From assembly GCA_019685655.1 (NCBI GenBank), contig JABFQP010000001.1, positions 310,001 to 374,000 on the forward strand: a stretch of DNA of 64,000 nucleotides. The letters run 5' to 3'. A program made the position numbers and the translations under genes. The stretch comes from Candidatus Bathyarchaeota archaeon A05DMB-5 (GTDB lineage: Archaea; Thermoproteota; Bathyarchaeia; Bathyarchaeales; Bathycorpusculaceae). The notes beneath the pieces are model-generated. The model was not told the DNA's origin and did no database searches. It worked only from the letters and a program-made list of their open reading frames with translations. Below are positions 9,711-17,794 of this stretch, piece after piece; the first letter of the stretch is position 1, and each line of letters opens with the position of its first letter.

Positions 9711-9721
9711 GCACCGAGTTT

Positions 9722-10273
9722 TTAGACTTGTTTTGCAACTGAGAAGTCCGCCAGAAACTCAAATTTTTCCGCGGTCTCAACACCTTTTTTCTGTTTAAAA
9801 ACTATCTTCTCTGGCACTCCATCGTGAATGTATGTTATATAGAGCACTTCTTTTCCTAAGCCATATCGTTCTAAATCAATAATAGAATTTTTGGCTTTCT
9901 CTAACTTCTCAATTTTATCTTTTAGTTCTTCGGTTGCCTCAAAAAGTATCTCCGCTTCTCCCAACTCATCAGCACAGAGCATTACGTCCTTAAACTGCAC
10001 CCATTCAGTAGAAGTGTCAAGTTTTTTACCTTCTTTTTTGCCGCTTTTTCTGCCTCCAGTTCTCAAAACTTTCTGGTATTCTGCAGCTTTTTTCATTCGT
10101 TCCTGGTTTTTTGCAGACTCTGGGCTTCTCAGAAGGCTTCCTAACCATTGACTGTAATCTTCAAGCAACAATTTGTATTGGCTTATTTCCGCTTCTATGC
10201 CTTCTCTGATTTCTTTGAGAGAATAGAACGTTCGAATTTCTGTTAATAAGTCGCCCAAACTGAACACCACCAA
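9722..10273 (-). CDS. Hypothetical protein with coiled-coil regions
   Basis: 183 residues, not recognised. Predominantly helical and highly charged: a long N-terminal helix, a lysine/glycine-rich basic linker (GGRKSGKKEGKK, about 93-104), a second heptad-like helix (EELKDKIEKLEKAKN) and a more beta-like C-terminal end. No signal peptide or membrane segment. Probable TTG start two bases after the stop of the neighbouring upstream gene, so the two are co-transcribed. It converges on the MoxR/VWA operon. Real gene by operon structure and even composition; function unknown. Confidence 0.72.
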   Translation of the reverse strand: MVVFSLGDLLTEIRTFYSLKEIREGIEAEISQYKLLLEDYSQWLGSLLRSPESAKNQERMKKAAEYQKVLRTGGRKSGKKEGKKLDTSTEWVQFKDVMLCADELGEAEILFEATEELKDKIEKLEKAKNSIIDLERYGLGKEVLYITYIHDGVPEKIVFKQKKGVETAEKFEFLADFSVAKQV

Positions 10274-10275
10274 GT

Positions 10276-10956
10276 TTAGCCTTGATTTTCGGCTTTAAGC
10301 GACTGTTGCACAACATCCATTTGTTCCTCTTCTTTCGAAGTCGCAGATTCATCTTTGCCGCCGACAATAGCTTTAGCGACTCCTTTCAGTTCCTTCTTGA
10401 TTCTTCCAAAAAAGTTAACCCGCGTGCTTATCTTCTTTCTATACAGCATAATCACCTTTGCCAGTTCCGGCATTATTAGCCATAAAACAGCCATGACAAT
10501 TTCAGGCGGATATTCAGCTAGAAACGCTGAGGCTACCTCACCTTTTTCGTGAACAAGTATCAAGTGTCCCTCCTCATTTAAGACTACTTTTTTCACGTTT
10601 TTGCGGAGTGGCACATCTTGTGGTGGAATGTTGAAGGAAACATTCAATTTTTTGAGAATCTGCTTAAGAGATACGCAAACTTCACTCATGAGATTATTTT
10701 CTTCCATCAAAAACTCGCTTAACTGTAAGGTTTCCTCACTTATACTCTTCAATAATTCTTGCAGTTTCTGTTCAATTTCAGCCCCGGATTTTTCTATTTC
10801 CTTTTCATCTAAAATTTCTCCACGTTCATCTGAAAGCTTAACAGGATGGAAAAAGTAGGCTTCTTCGACGACCTCTTCTTTTTGGGTTTCTTCTTTTGGC
10901 GGGGCCTCTGCATTTGCCTTAGGCTTTGGTGGCGAGTTCTTTTCTTCCATGAGCAT
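10276..10956 (-). CDS. Hypothetical protein with Pro/Glu/Lys-rich N-terminus
   Basis: 226 residues, not recognised. Residues 1-32 are low-complexity Pro/Glu/Lys, followed by a long amphipathic helical region (about 50-105), a short beta-like part (KKVVLNEEGHLILVHEKG), one hydrophobic stretch (EIVMAVLWLIMPELAKVIMLY, about 150-170) that could be a membrane-associated helix, and a basic then acidic tail. Two bases separate it from the next leftward gene, so they form a pair. Start at the first of two near Met codons. No homology claimed. Confidence 0.72.
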   Translation of the reverse strand: MLMEEKNSPPKPKANAEAPPKEETQKEEVVEEAYFFHPVKLSDERGEILDEKEIEKSGAEIEQKLQELLKSISEETLQLSEFLMEENNLMSEVCVSLKQILKKLNVSFNIPPQDVPLRKNVKKVVLNEEGHLILVHEKGEVASAFLAEYPPEIVMAVLWLIMPELAKVIMLYRKKISTRVNFFGRIKKELKGVAKAIVGGKDESATSKEEEQMDVVQQSLKAENQG

Positions 10957-11046
10957 CTACCCTAATATTCTTCGATAATTTGCACTCTCGCAATTAGTCA
11001 GACTGTTAGAGGATAATAGAGTTAGTATGTTGTGTGTTGTTACGCA

Positions 11047-11532
11047 CTAAACAAGCAATTTGTTTTTATTGCATGCTATGTGAGGCTTAACGAAAAGAAA
11101 AGCAACCACGCCATATAGAACAGCGCCTAAAGCTTGCCTAAGCAAATCTGGCGAGTACCAAAACCAGCTTGTGCCTCCACTAAAATGCAATCCCGCTATA
11201 AACCACGCAAACAACACATCAACTAAGGGCTCAATGACCATGGCAATTTTAGGCGGAAGTTTTATGACATGCGAGTCTACGCTTAAAACCATGTAGATCG
11301 GCATGTCTGCAACCAAAACAAACAACGTTAATCCTGAAAATATACCAAAATTCTCCATGAAAGCTCTTGCATACAAATTAGCCTCTTCATGCGGCGCACG
11401 GCAAAACATTAGCGTTGATAAATAATCAAAGAATATGAAAGCAAAAACCAGAACAGTTCTTCTTAACCAATGGTTATTTTTAGGCAACAGAAAGCGTTTT
11501 AGACAAAACACTTCGTCTATTCTGCTCTGCAT
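11047..11532 (-). CDS. Small integral membrane protein, unknown function
   Basis: 161 residues with about four predicted membrane helices (TVLVFAFIFFDYLSTLMF; FGIFSGLTLFVLVADMPIYMVL; a helix around AMVIEPLVDVLFAWFIAGL; ALGAVLYGVVAFLFV). A conserved-looking FDYLST plus EEANLYARAF arrangement resembles the small archaeal membrane proteins annotated as DUF5658-like, but I cannot verify that. Basic segments between helices. Isolated leftward gene divergent from the TrmB-type regulator, separated by about 190 bp. Confidence 0.75.
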   Translation of the reverse strand: MQSRIDEVFCLKRFLLPKNNHWLRRTVLVFAFIFFDYLSTLMFCRAPHEEANLYARAFMENFGIFSGLTLFVLVADMPIYMVLSVDSHVIKLPPKIAMVIEPLVDVLFAWFIAGLHFSGGTSWFWYSPDLLRQALGAVLYGVVAFLFVKPHIACNKNKLLV

Positions 11533-11719
11533 CCTTTCTCCTCACGGCTTACTAAACCTAACTTATGGTCTTGTGGTTAAAACTTTGTCGATTGAAGAAG
11601 GATTCCGTATGTGAATTTTTAATTCATATTTCGAATTCAAAAGTATAAAATACAAACTTCGCGAAATCGGATTCTGCCTCGGAGTTCGAATAAGGAGCAA
11701 GGCTACAAGAAGGGTCAAA

Positions 11720-12592
11720 ATGGAATTATCCGTGGAAAAACCTGAAAACATCATGAAACTATACGACGAGAATACCGGCTCATGGCGATTTATCAAAACA
11801 GACAAAGGACTCTCTAAATCGCTTGAAATTATCGAGAAAACACTTTATAGGCTTGGCTTATCAAAGAATGAAATAAAAGTTTACGTTTATCTTGCAAGAG
11901 CAGGCGAGCGCAAAGCAAGTGAAATTTCCGAAGGGTTATCCCTTCACAGAACTGAAACCTACAGAATCTTGCGCGACCTCGAGAAAAAAGGGTTAATATC
12001 CTCTGTTTTTGAGAAACCATTAAAGTTTATTGCGACGCCGTTTGAAAAGGCTCTAGACATACTTATTGAAACCAAGAAAATGAAGCTAAGTCTTCTGGAA
12101 AAACGCAAAGCAAACCTTGTTGACATTTGGCTTTCTCTTCCTAAACCAGAAACGGAAAACGAAAGAAAAGAAGTGTTCCAAATACTCGAAGGCGAGGAGC
12201 AAATTAGCTTAAAAGCAGATGAAATATTGAACACCGCAGAAAGGGAAGTTTCCATATTTGTATCTGAACATGACATACCCAACTTCTATCACCACGGGCT
12301 CTTGGACAAACTTGAAAAAATCTCCAAAAAAGACGTGGATGTTCAATTATTAACCAACTATTCTCCAAAAAGCTACTTCTTTATCGAGAAAATAAAATTG
12401 AAAAAAGCAAAGTACTCGCTTTCAAACGTCGATGAACTACCGACGTTTATACTCACAGACAATAGTCAACTTGTTTTGTTAATAAGAACAAATAATGGAA
12501 AGAAACGAGTTGCAGCCTTATGGACCAACTATGACGCTTTCATTAAAGCCTTAAAAACACTCTTTCTAGAATTATGGAACAATAACGCTTAG
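11720..12592 (+). CDS. TrmB-family transcriptional regulator
   Basis: 290 residues. Residues about 40-110 form the TrmB winged helix (GLSKNEIKVYVYLARAG, ASEISEGLSLHRTETYRIL, LEKKGLISSVFEKPLKF). The remainder resembles the degenerate phospholipase-D-like effector domain seen in TrmB proteins, with ILEGEEQI and SKKDVDVQLLTNY segments. TrmB proteins respond to sugars in Thermococcales. The gene sits at the edge of the surface-glycan island and overlaps the flippase stop codon by four bases, so it may regulate that island (inference). Upstream 70 bp contains a TATA-like AAGTATAAAATAC (11640-11652). Confidence 0.87.
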   Translation: MELSVEKPENIMKLYDENTGSWRFIKTDKGLSKSLEIIEKTLYRLGLSKNEIKVYVYLARAGERKASEISEGLSLHRTETYRILRDLEKKGLISSVFEKPLKFIATPFEKALDILIETKKMKLSLLEKRKANLVDIWLSLPKPETENERKEVFQILEGEEQISLKADEILNTAEREVSIFVSEHDIPNFYHHGLLDKLEKISKKDVDVQLLTNYSPKSYFFIEKIKLKKAKYSLSNVDELPTFILTDNSQLVLLIRTNNGKKRVAALWTNYDAFIKALKTLFLELWNNNA

Positions 12593-14076
12593 ACTTTCCT
12601 CTTCAATCTATTTACAGTCTCATGCAACACAGTTTTTATTAACGTTCTAGCTTCGCAATCTATAGTCAACAATATTGCTGAATAAATTATTCCACCAATT
12701 ACTGTTACTCCTATCGTCAAAAAGATAGTCGTTGGATGTGGAATTATAAACAAAAACACTGCCATAGCAATTGAAGCTACCGTGTATTTTGCAATAGCCT
12801 TCCAAGGAACTTCTACCTTAACTGCCTTATGCACAAGGACATATAACACTACGAACATTGCAAGATGAGCCACTGTGTTAACTGCAGTGACGTATATTGT
12901 AGCTAGCAAAGGCTGATTCCTCGCAAAATTAGTCAAAAGATAGAAGGTTGTTGGCAAAGTTATCGCTGAATGAGCATAAGGCAAGGAAAAGGCAATAAAC
13001 ATGCGGCTTTTTGCAACCTGCTTGAATGGTATTTTCGCTTTTTCATCTATTTTTTCAATTCCATAAAGTGTGGAAGCATAGATATTCGAGATTGTGAGTA
13101 TTAGCGCGTCTATCCCCAAAATCATCAAAACTAACGTAGCATCTTTATAGACTTCTTTCTGGATAACAAGGTAAGAATCTGCCATGACTAACACACCTGC
13201 AGTCATGGGAATTGCGAACATCATGACCATTTTTATTGCCGCTGTTACATCTTCCATTTTGTTTTCAGCTAGAAGTTTAGGATATAGCGCGTATGCCAAA
13301 AACGTGGAGTATGTTATTATGTTTGCAATTATTATGGCAGCTTGGTAATAGCTTGGCGCTATTTCTCCTCCATAAATTGGAAGCATTAAGAATATGATTG
13401 CAGCTATCCTGTCGCCTATCAAATTGTATATGTTGAATGTTGAACCCTTAACCCATTCTCGAATGTAGCTAAAAGCTATTTTCTTTTTCAGTTCAGCCGC
13501 AACTTCCTTAATGTAAAACGCGATTTTAACAGCAAATGCTACCATAATGCTTATTAGCGCGCCTAAAAGAGAAAATTGCAATTCTATTATCAAAATAAAA
13601 GCCAACAAAACTTTACAAACTTCGCCCACCAGCAAACCGTACCCTACAAAATGTGGTTTCTGAGCTTGTATGCATGCTTCTAAAGCTACAACAAAATAGT
13701 TTTCTACGATGTAAATTGCAGCAGCACTAAAAAGTAAAACATAGTTTCCAATGTTAAATGTTGGAATTAAGAGAGGGAGCATTGCAAAGTAAACAAGTGC
13801 TGCAGCAACGCCTAACAGCATGTTCGCAAAAATTCCAGTTTTGGCAGCACCCTCTTTATCTCTGGCTACGAAGCGCATAATCCAGAAGGGAAAAGCCGTT
13901 GATAGCAATATGAAATACGGCATTATAATGTTGAATGTTCCCCATGCTCCATAATCAACTTGAGACACAGAACGCACTAACATGAACGTGAAAGCGATGC
14001 CAGTTGCTACGCTTAGCAGTTTAGCCGTAAAAAGTATAAATCCAGAATATTGTAGGCGAAGTTCTTTTTTTGTCAA
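12589..14076 (-). CDS. Polysaccharide flippase (Wzx/MOP superfamily)
   Basis: 495 residues with about 12-14 hydrophobic helices and the MOP-type pattern of paired helices; starts KLLSVATGIAFTFMLVRSVSQ with DYGAWGTFNI, the usual opening of polysaccharide_synt repeat transporters. Predicted to flip lipid-linked glycan across the membrane. It is the most distal gene of the leftward glycan island. Its stop TAA and the stop TAG of the convergent regulator share bases in TTAG. The long internal hydrophilic loop (about 330-350, EKIDEKAKIPFKQVAKS) is normal for this family. Substrate unknown. Confidence 0.88.
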   Translation of the reverse strand: MTKKELRLQYSGFILFTAKLLSVATGIAFTFMLVRSVSQVDYGAWGTFNIIMPYFILLSTAFPFWIMRFVARDKEGAAKTGIFANMLLGVAAALVYFAMLPLLIPTFNIGNYVLLFSAAAIYIVENYFVVALEACIQAQKPHFVGYGLLVGEVCKVLLAFILIIELQFSLLGALISIMVAFAVKIAFYIKEVAAELKKKIAFSYIREWVKGSTFNIYNLIGDRIAAIIFLMLPIYGGEIAPSYYQAAIIIANIITYSTFLAYALYPKLLAENKMEDVTAAIKMVMMFAIPMTAGVLVMADSYLVIQKEVYKDATLVLMILGIDALILTISNIYASTLYGIEKIDEKAKIPFKQVAKSRMFIAFSLPYAHSAITLPTTFYLLTNFARNQPLLATIYVTAVNTVAHLAMFVVLYVLVHKAVKVEVPWKAIAKYTVASIAMAVFLFIIPHPTTIFLTIGVTVIGGIIYSAILLTIDCEARTLIKTVLHETVNRLKRKV

Positions 14077-14107
14077 AGAGTCACCTTGTTTACCTTAATG
14101 AGTGTAC

Positions 14108-15616
14108 TCAAGACGGTAATTTGTTTTGTGCCGGTTTTGAGAGTAGCTTAATTTTCGTTTTTGTTCTGCTAACCCAATTGTAAATTGGGATAAGCAGATA
14201 TTTTACTGATTGTGGGAAGGTGTCCTTAATTTCCTTGTGCAATCCAAGTTTTGTGGCTATCACTCCTTTTCTTGTTAAAGGTATACAATATCGCGTAAGA
14301 GCAAACTTGACGACTCCATTACTTTCTTTGAATTTGTCAAGCGATGGATGATTTCCCATTCTACCATACATAAGCCACTGAACACCCTTGTCTGCGCAAA
14401 CCTCAACCGCCTTAGCCACTAACGCGTTGTTGACTGCTTTGTCCCAATGTTTCTGAAGTGAAAGTATTTGCGAGATAATGGCTACGTTATCTCCGTGAAC
14501 AAGCTGTATAAATCCTACCAGTTCCTCTTGAAGAAATGCTCCAATAAATGTGCAGTTCTGTGACGAAAATACCATCTTTTTTACAGCGTCTAAGGGTGTT
14601 CCAAAATGTGGAAATCCTCTTTCTTGTCGTATTGGTGTTTCATTGTAGATTTTCCAGATGCCTTCTGCCAGTTTCACGCTTGGCTCTACTATTTCTGCTT
14701 TGATTCCGCTTTTTTCTGCTTTACGAACCATGTTTCGCGTTTTTTTCCCTATGCTACTCCACCATTCTTCATAACTTTTTACTTGCAGAAGCCCAACATT
14801 GTCGTTTACTTTTATCCAGTCTTTAGCAGGGTTTGGAATTGCATGGCACCATTTTCTCTCAATAAATGTGAATATGTCCACACCTCTTTCCCTAAGTTTC
14901 TCAAGAAATCTCTCATGGGGAATTACGTTTCTTTCATATTCTTTGGCGTCTCTTGCTATCTTTAAAAAGATTTTCTTGCGCATTTCCAGCGTTTCAAATT
15001 CTTTGTCTGCATTCAAAATTCTTCTCAACGTTTCGTAGTAAGGTCCTCTGCGGTTTATTTTTCCTCTTTGAAAAAGCCATATCGGATGAATATGCAAGAC
15101 ACGTCCTTTTCCAATGTAATCTTCTGCAATTTTTGTTGCCGTTTCTTGATTGTGGTTGTAGCAGAGAATGTCTAAGCCTTCCGTGGGAAACTGGTAAAAA
15201 GACTGTAGCGGAAAGTTTTCTGGGATTTTTGGCGCTTTCGCTTTCCATCGCTTCCACATTATTCTTGCCAAGAAGCGGGCAGTTCCATGAATCGTGTAGT
15301 AGCGTATTTTTCTGTTTGTTACTTGTTCCAGCATTGACAACTCTTTGCATGGATCGTTTGCGATGTGAAGAGCTACTTCATGCCTTTCATTATCCAGTAA
15401 GCTTAGCAATTCTTTGTCTGGGATTGTTTTTGGCGTAAAAAACCAGTAAGCTTTAACCTTCCTTGGCGATTCGTTAATCATTCTAGCAAGTATCTTTGAA
15501 TTCTTTAGATAATCCTTACCGACTTTAATGTTTAAAGCTGTATAAATGAAGCTCCTGGCTCTCGAAGGATAAGGATAGTCCACGTCAATTCTTAATTCTA
15601 TCAATGTCGTCTCCAT
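14108..15616 (-). CDS. Polysaccharide-deacetylase-like / FemAB-type GNAT fusion protein
   Basis: 502 residues in two parts. About 1-205 resembles a NodB polysaccharide deacetylase: ELRIDVDYPYPSR (DxD metal site), RHEVALHIAND (metal His pair) and a late LHIHPIW. About 210-470 is a FemAB/LicD-type double-GNAT aminoacyltransferase: the EWWSSIGKKTRNMVRKAEK signature, GAFLQEELVGFIQL and the WLMYGRMGNHPSLDKFKESNG core. FemAB enzymes attach amino acids from aminoacyl-tRNA to a glycan-linked acceptor. In this island the fusion suggests de-N-acetylation followed by aminoacylation of a surface glycan; that coupling is inference. Promoter-like GTTTATAAAC lies about 35 bp upstream. Confidence 0.8.
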   Translation of the reverse strand: METTLIELRIDVDYPYPSRARSFIYTALNIKVGKDYLKNSKILARMINESPRKVKAYWFFTPKTIPDKELLSLLDNERHEVALHIANDPCKELSMLEQVTNRKIRYYTIHGTARFLARIMWKRWKAKAPKIPENFPLQSFYQFPTEGLDILCYNHNQETATKIAEDYIGKGRVLHIHPIWLFQRGKINRRGPYYETLRRILNADKEFETLEMRKKIFLKIARDAKEYERNVIPHERFLEKLRERGVDIFTFIERKWCHAIPNPAKDWIKVNDNVGLLQVKSYEEWWSSIGKKTRNMVRKAEKSGIKAEIVEPSVKLAEGIWKIYNETPIRQERGFPHFGTPLDAVKKMVFSSQNCTFIGAFLQEELVGFIQLVHGDNVAIISQILSLQKHWDKAVNNALVAKAVEVCADKGVQWLMYGRMGNHPSLDKFKESNGVVKFALTRYCIPLTRKGVIATKLGLHKEIKDTFPQSVKYLLIPIYNWVSRTKTKIKLLSKPAQNKLPS

Positions 15617-15947
15617 TTGCCACTTTTAGATGAAATTAGATTCTACGTTTATAAACCCTTTATGCATTTTTTAAGTCTGCCAAGAAATTTTGTGAGAAGG
15701 CCTCTAATCAGCTTTTATTTCATTTTTTGAGGATATAATACTTACTCTAATATTACAGAATGAAATGATCATGGACTATTCTTGGCGAACTCGATAAACT
15801 ATTCGCGCCAGTAACTAATAATTCTGTTTACACTACTCAATGGTTCTCATGATATCTCTCCAAAACTAGTTTAGATTTTTGTATAATGATGTTTTACTTT
15901 ATGTTGTTTTTAAGGAGAGATGTTTTTCTAAAATTATCGGTTTTAAG
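15617..15947. other. 331-bp AT-rich gap in the glycan island
   Basis: No ORF with coding character seen on either strand. The left end holds a perfect GTTTATAAAC (15647-15656), a good box A for the leftward deacetylase-FemAB gene. The rest is AT-rich with poly-T and poly-A stretches and no repeat, tRNA or clear hairpin that I can support. This gap splits the island into at least two transcription units. Confidence 0.6.
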
Positions 15948-17087
15948 TCATTCTATAACAATTGAAGTTAGTAGATTTAAGAATCGCATTGTATCCACTG
16001 CCTTTTGATAATCTTTTCTATTTGTTACGATAACCTTTCCGAATCCATTAGCTGCTTCTGTGAGAAGGAAATTCAAATAGGAAGGCAGCATGTTTTTATT
16101 CATTAAATTTAAGAAAATTCGAGCGTCTTTTCCTTGAAATATTTCTTCTGTGTCTTTGAATTGCAAATTTATTGTTCGATTTGATGGAAAGTTTGTATAG
16201 AATCCAAGCAAAGCTTCAAAATAAGGATTTTTTGGAATCTCATCATAATAAGAGTGCAAAACAAGCTTAATCATATCCAACAAGCATTTAGGAGAACTGG
16301 GTTTCTGAGTAAAGAATGGTTTTGACCATCTTTTAAAAGCTTTGATTCCTACTTTTTGAAGTTTTAAAAATGGGAAATTCAATCGTTTGCTGATTTCAAT
16401 TATCGTTCTTAAGCACCCGTTTACAGTTTCAAACTTTCCAACGTCAGATCTAGCATAATTTTCCGGATATACTCGATATTTATACCATGGTTTTATTTTT
16501 TTTAATTTCAAAACAGCAACGGTTTTCTCGCTAAATTTTAACCAATAAGGCATATTCCAAGTAATATAAGTTGAAATCACGTTTTGAAACGCTACTCTTT
16601 TAACAAAAAATACATCAGAAGCTATATTTGACCCTCTATTTAGAAACAATACTGCAGGCGAGAAGAAGTCAATAAAACTTACAGTTCTTGCTATTCCATT
16701 AACCTCTCCCTCCTCGTCCATTTGGTATAAATCAGCAAAAACACCGTCGTAATTTTGGCTTTTCAATTGTGAAATGGTTCTTTCTAATGCCATTTTATCT
16801 AGAAACTCATCGTCGGAATGTAGGATTGTAACGAACTTACCTCGCAAAAATTTAGCACCGTTCATTAAAGCGTTCAACTGTCCGCTATTTTTTTGTCGCA
16901 GATAGATGATTCTGTCATCCACAAATCTATTGATAATGGTTGGCGTATCGTCTACGGAACCATCGTCTATTATTATCAATTCCCACTTCTTGTAACTCTG
17001 ATTTAGAAGGCTTTCCATTGCGTTGCGTATGTATTTTGCGTCATTGAATGTTGGCATCAGCACCGAAATTTCGGGGGTTTCGATCAT
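15948..17087 (-). CDS. Family 2 glycosyltransferase
   Basis: 379 residues. N-terminal GT-A fold, inverting family 2: EISVLMPTFNDAKYIRNAM opening, IIIDDGSVDDTPTI nucleotide-sugar site, QKNSGQLNALMNGA and the metal-binding DxD-like LHSDDEFLD. The C-terminal 150 residues are less conserved, with a patch of aromatic and basic residues. No membrane helix, so it is cytosolic or peripheral. Visibly AT-rich and flanked by two of the larger gaps in the island, possibly a separately acquired gene. Donor and acceptor cannot be read from sequence. Confidence 0.88.
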   Translation of the reverse strand: MIETPEISVLMPTFNDAKYIRNAMESLLNQSYKKWELIIIDDGSVDDTPTIINRFVDDRIIYLRQKNSGQLNALMNGAKFLRGKFVTILHSDDEFLDKMALERTISQLKSQNYDGVFADLYQMDEEGEVNGIARTVSFIDFFSPAVLFLNRGSNIASDVFFVKRVAFQNVISTYITWNMPYWLKFSEKTVAVLKLKKIKPWYKYRVYPENYARSDVGKFETVNGCLRTIIEISKRLNFPFLKLQKVGIKAFKRWSKPFFTQKPSSPKCLLDMIKLVLHSYYDEIPKNPYFEALLGFYTNFPSNRTINLQFKDTEEIFQGKDARIFLNLMNKNMLPSYLNFLLTEAANGFGKVIVTNRKDYQKAVDTMRFLNLLTSIVIE

Positions 17088-17218
17088 TGTTTATTCCACC
17101 TTAGAAGACGTGTTTTATTATGCAATAAAAAGAGTTAGAGAATAACGGTGAACTGAACCTTACGTATATGTGGCTTCGAATTGACACAAAGGGAGCAACA
17201 TCATTTATCATTGCGTTC

Positions 17219-17794
17219 TTAACCCTTGATAGCTGTAACTATAACATTTTTTTCGCTTATAGTCGAAGGTAAGATTAGCTTTGCGATTTTGTCCAATGTT
17301 TTATGTGGACTAAAAACTAGAGGTAAGGTGGTATATCTGAATTTGATGTGTGAAAAGTCAGCATTCAACAAAACATTTTCCATTTCAGTTCTAGACCAGC
17401 AAGCTATGTAACCCCTATCGCTAAGAACTTGAGGTAAACCTCTTATCTGTCTAATTATGATTCTCCAATGAAAAATGTTTGGGGTGCTTAATTCCAAGAT
17501 ACCTCTTTTCTTTAAAACTCTATATATCTCTCTTAGGCATTGTATTGGGCTTTCCACATGTTCGATTAATTCATAAAAGCATATTTTATAAAAAATTTCT
17601 GCTTTAAATGGGAGATGGTGGGCATCTCCGCAAACAAAATTTTCTGGCCTATTCTCCGGATGTTTGCATAAGTCTATGCAAATATTACCCCTTGCTATGT
17701 CAAGCTTGTCTGTCCCAGAACCCACATCTAAAATTAGCAATCTATTTTTTCGCCTCCAATACATCTTGGTATACATCGTAAACTTTTGTGGCAT
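17219..17794 (-). CDS. SAM-dependent class I methyltransferase
   Basis: 191 residues. Rossmann-type methyltransferase (Methyltransf_11-like): LLILDVGSGTDKLD (motif I), GDAHHLPFKAEIF (motif II/III with acidic residue), ELIEHVESPIQCLREIYRVLKKRG (post motifs) and LELSTPN. The gene begins inside the end of the GT4 gene (53-bp overlap with the first Met; Met codons at residues 7 and 11 reduce it). Probably methylates a sugar or a lipid-linked intermediate in glycan assembly, by context. No metal or zinc motif. Confidence 0.85.
   Translation of the reverse strand: MPQKFTMYTKMYWRRKNRLLILDVGSGTDKLDIARGNICIDLCKHPENRPENFVCGDAHHLPFKAEIFYKICFYELIEHVESPIQCLREIYRVLKKRGILELSTPNIFHWRIIIRQIRGLPQVLSDRGYIACWSRTEMENVLLNADFSHIKFRYTTLPLVFSPHKTLDKIAKLILPSTISEKNVIVTAIKG

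Noticed and set aside
11563..11805. 80-residue minus-strand frame over the TrmB-type start
   Set aside because: Overlaps the promoter and first codons of a well-supported gene and shows no motif.
14606..15438. Plus-strand frames opposite the deacetylase-FemAB gene
   Set aside because: Cys/Phe/Ser-rich translations typical of antisense to helical AT-biased coding; no start signals.
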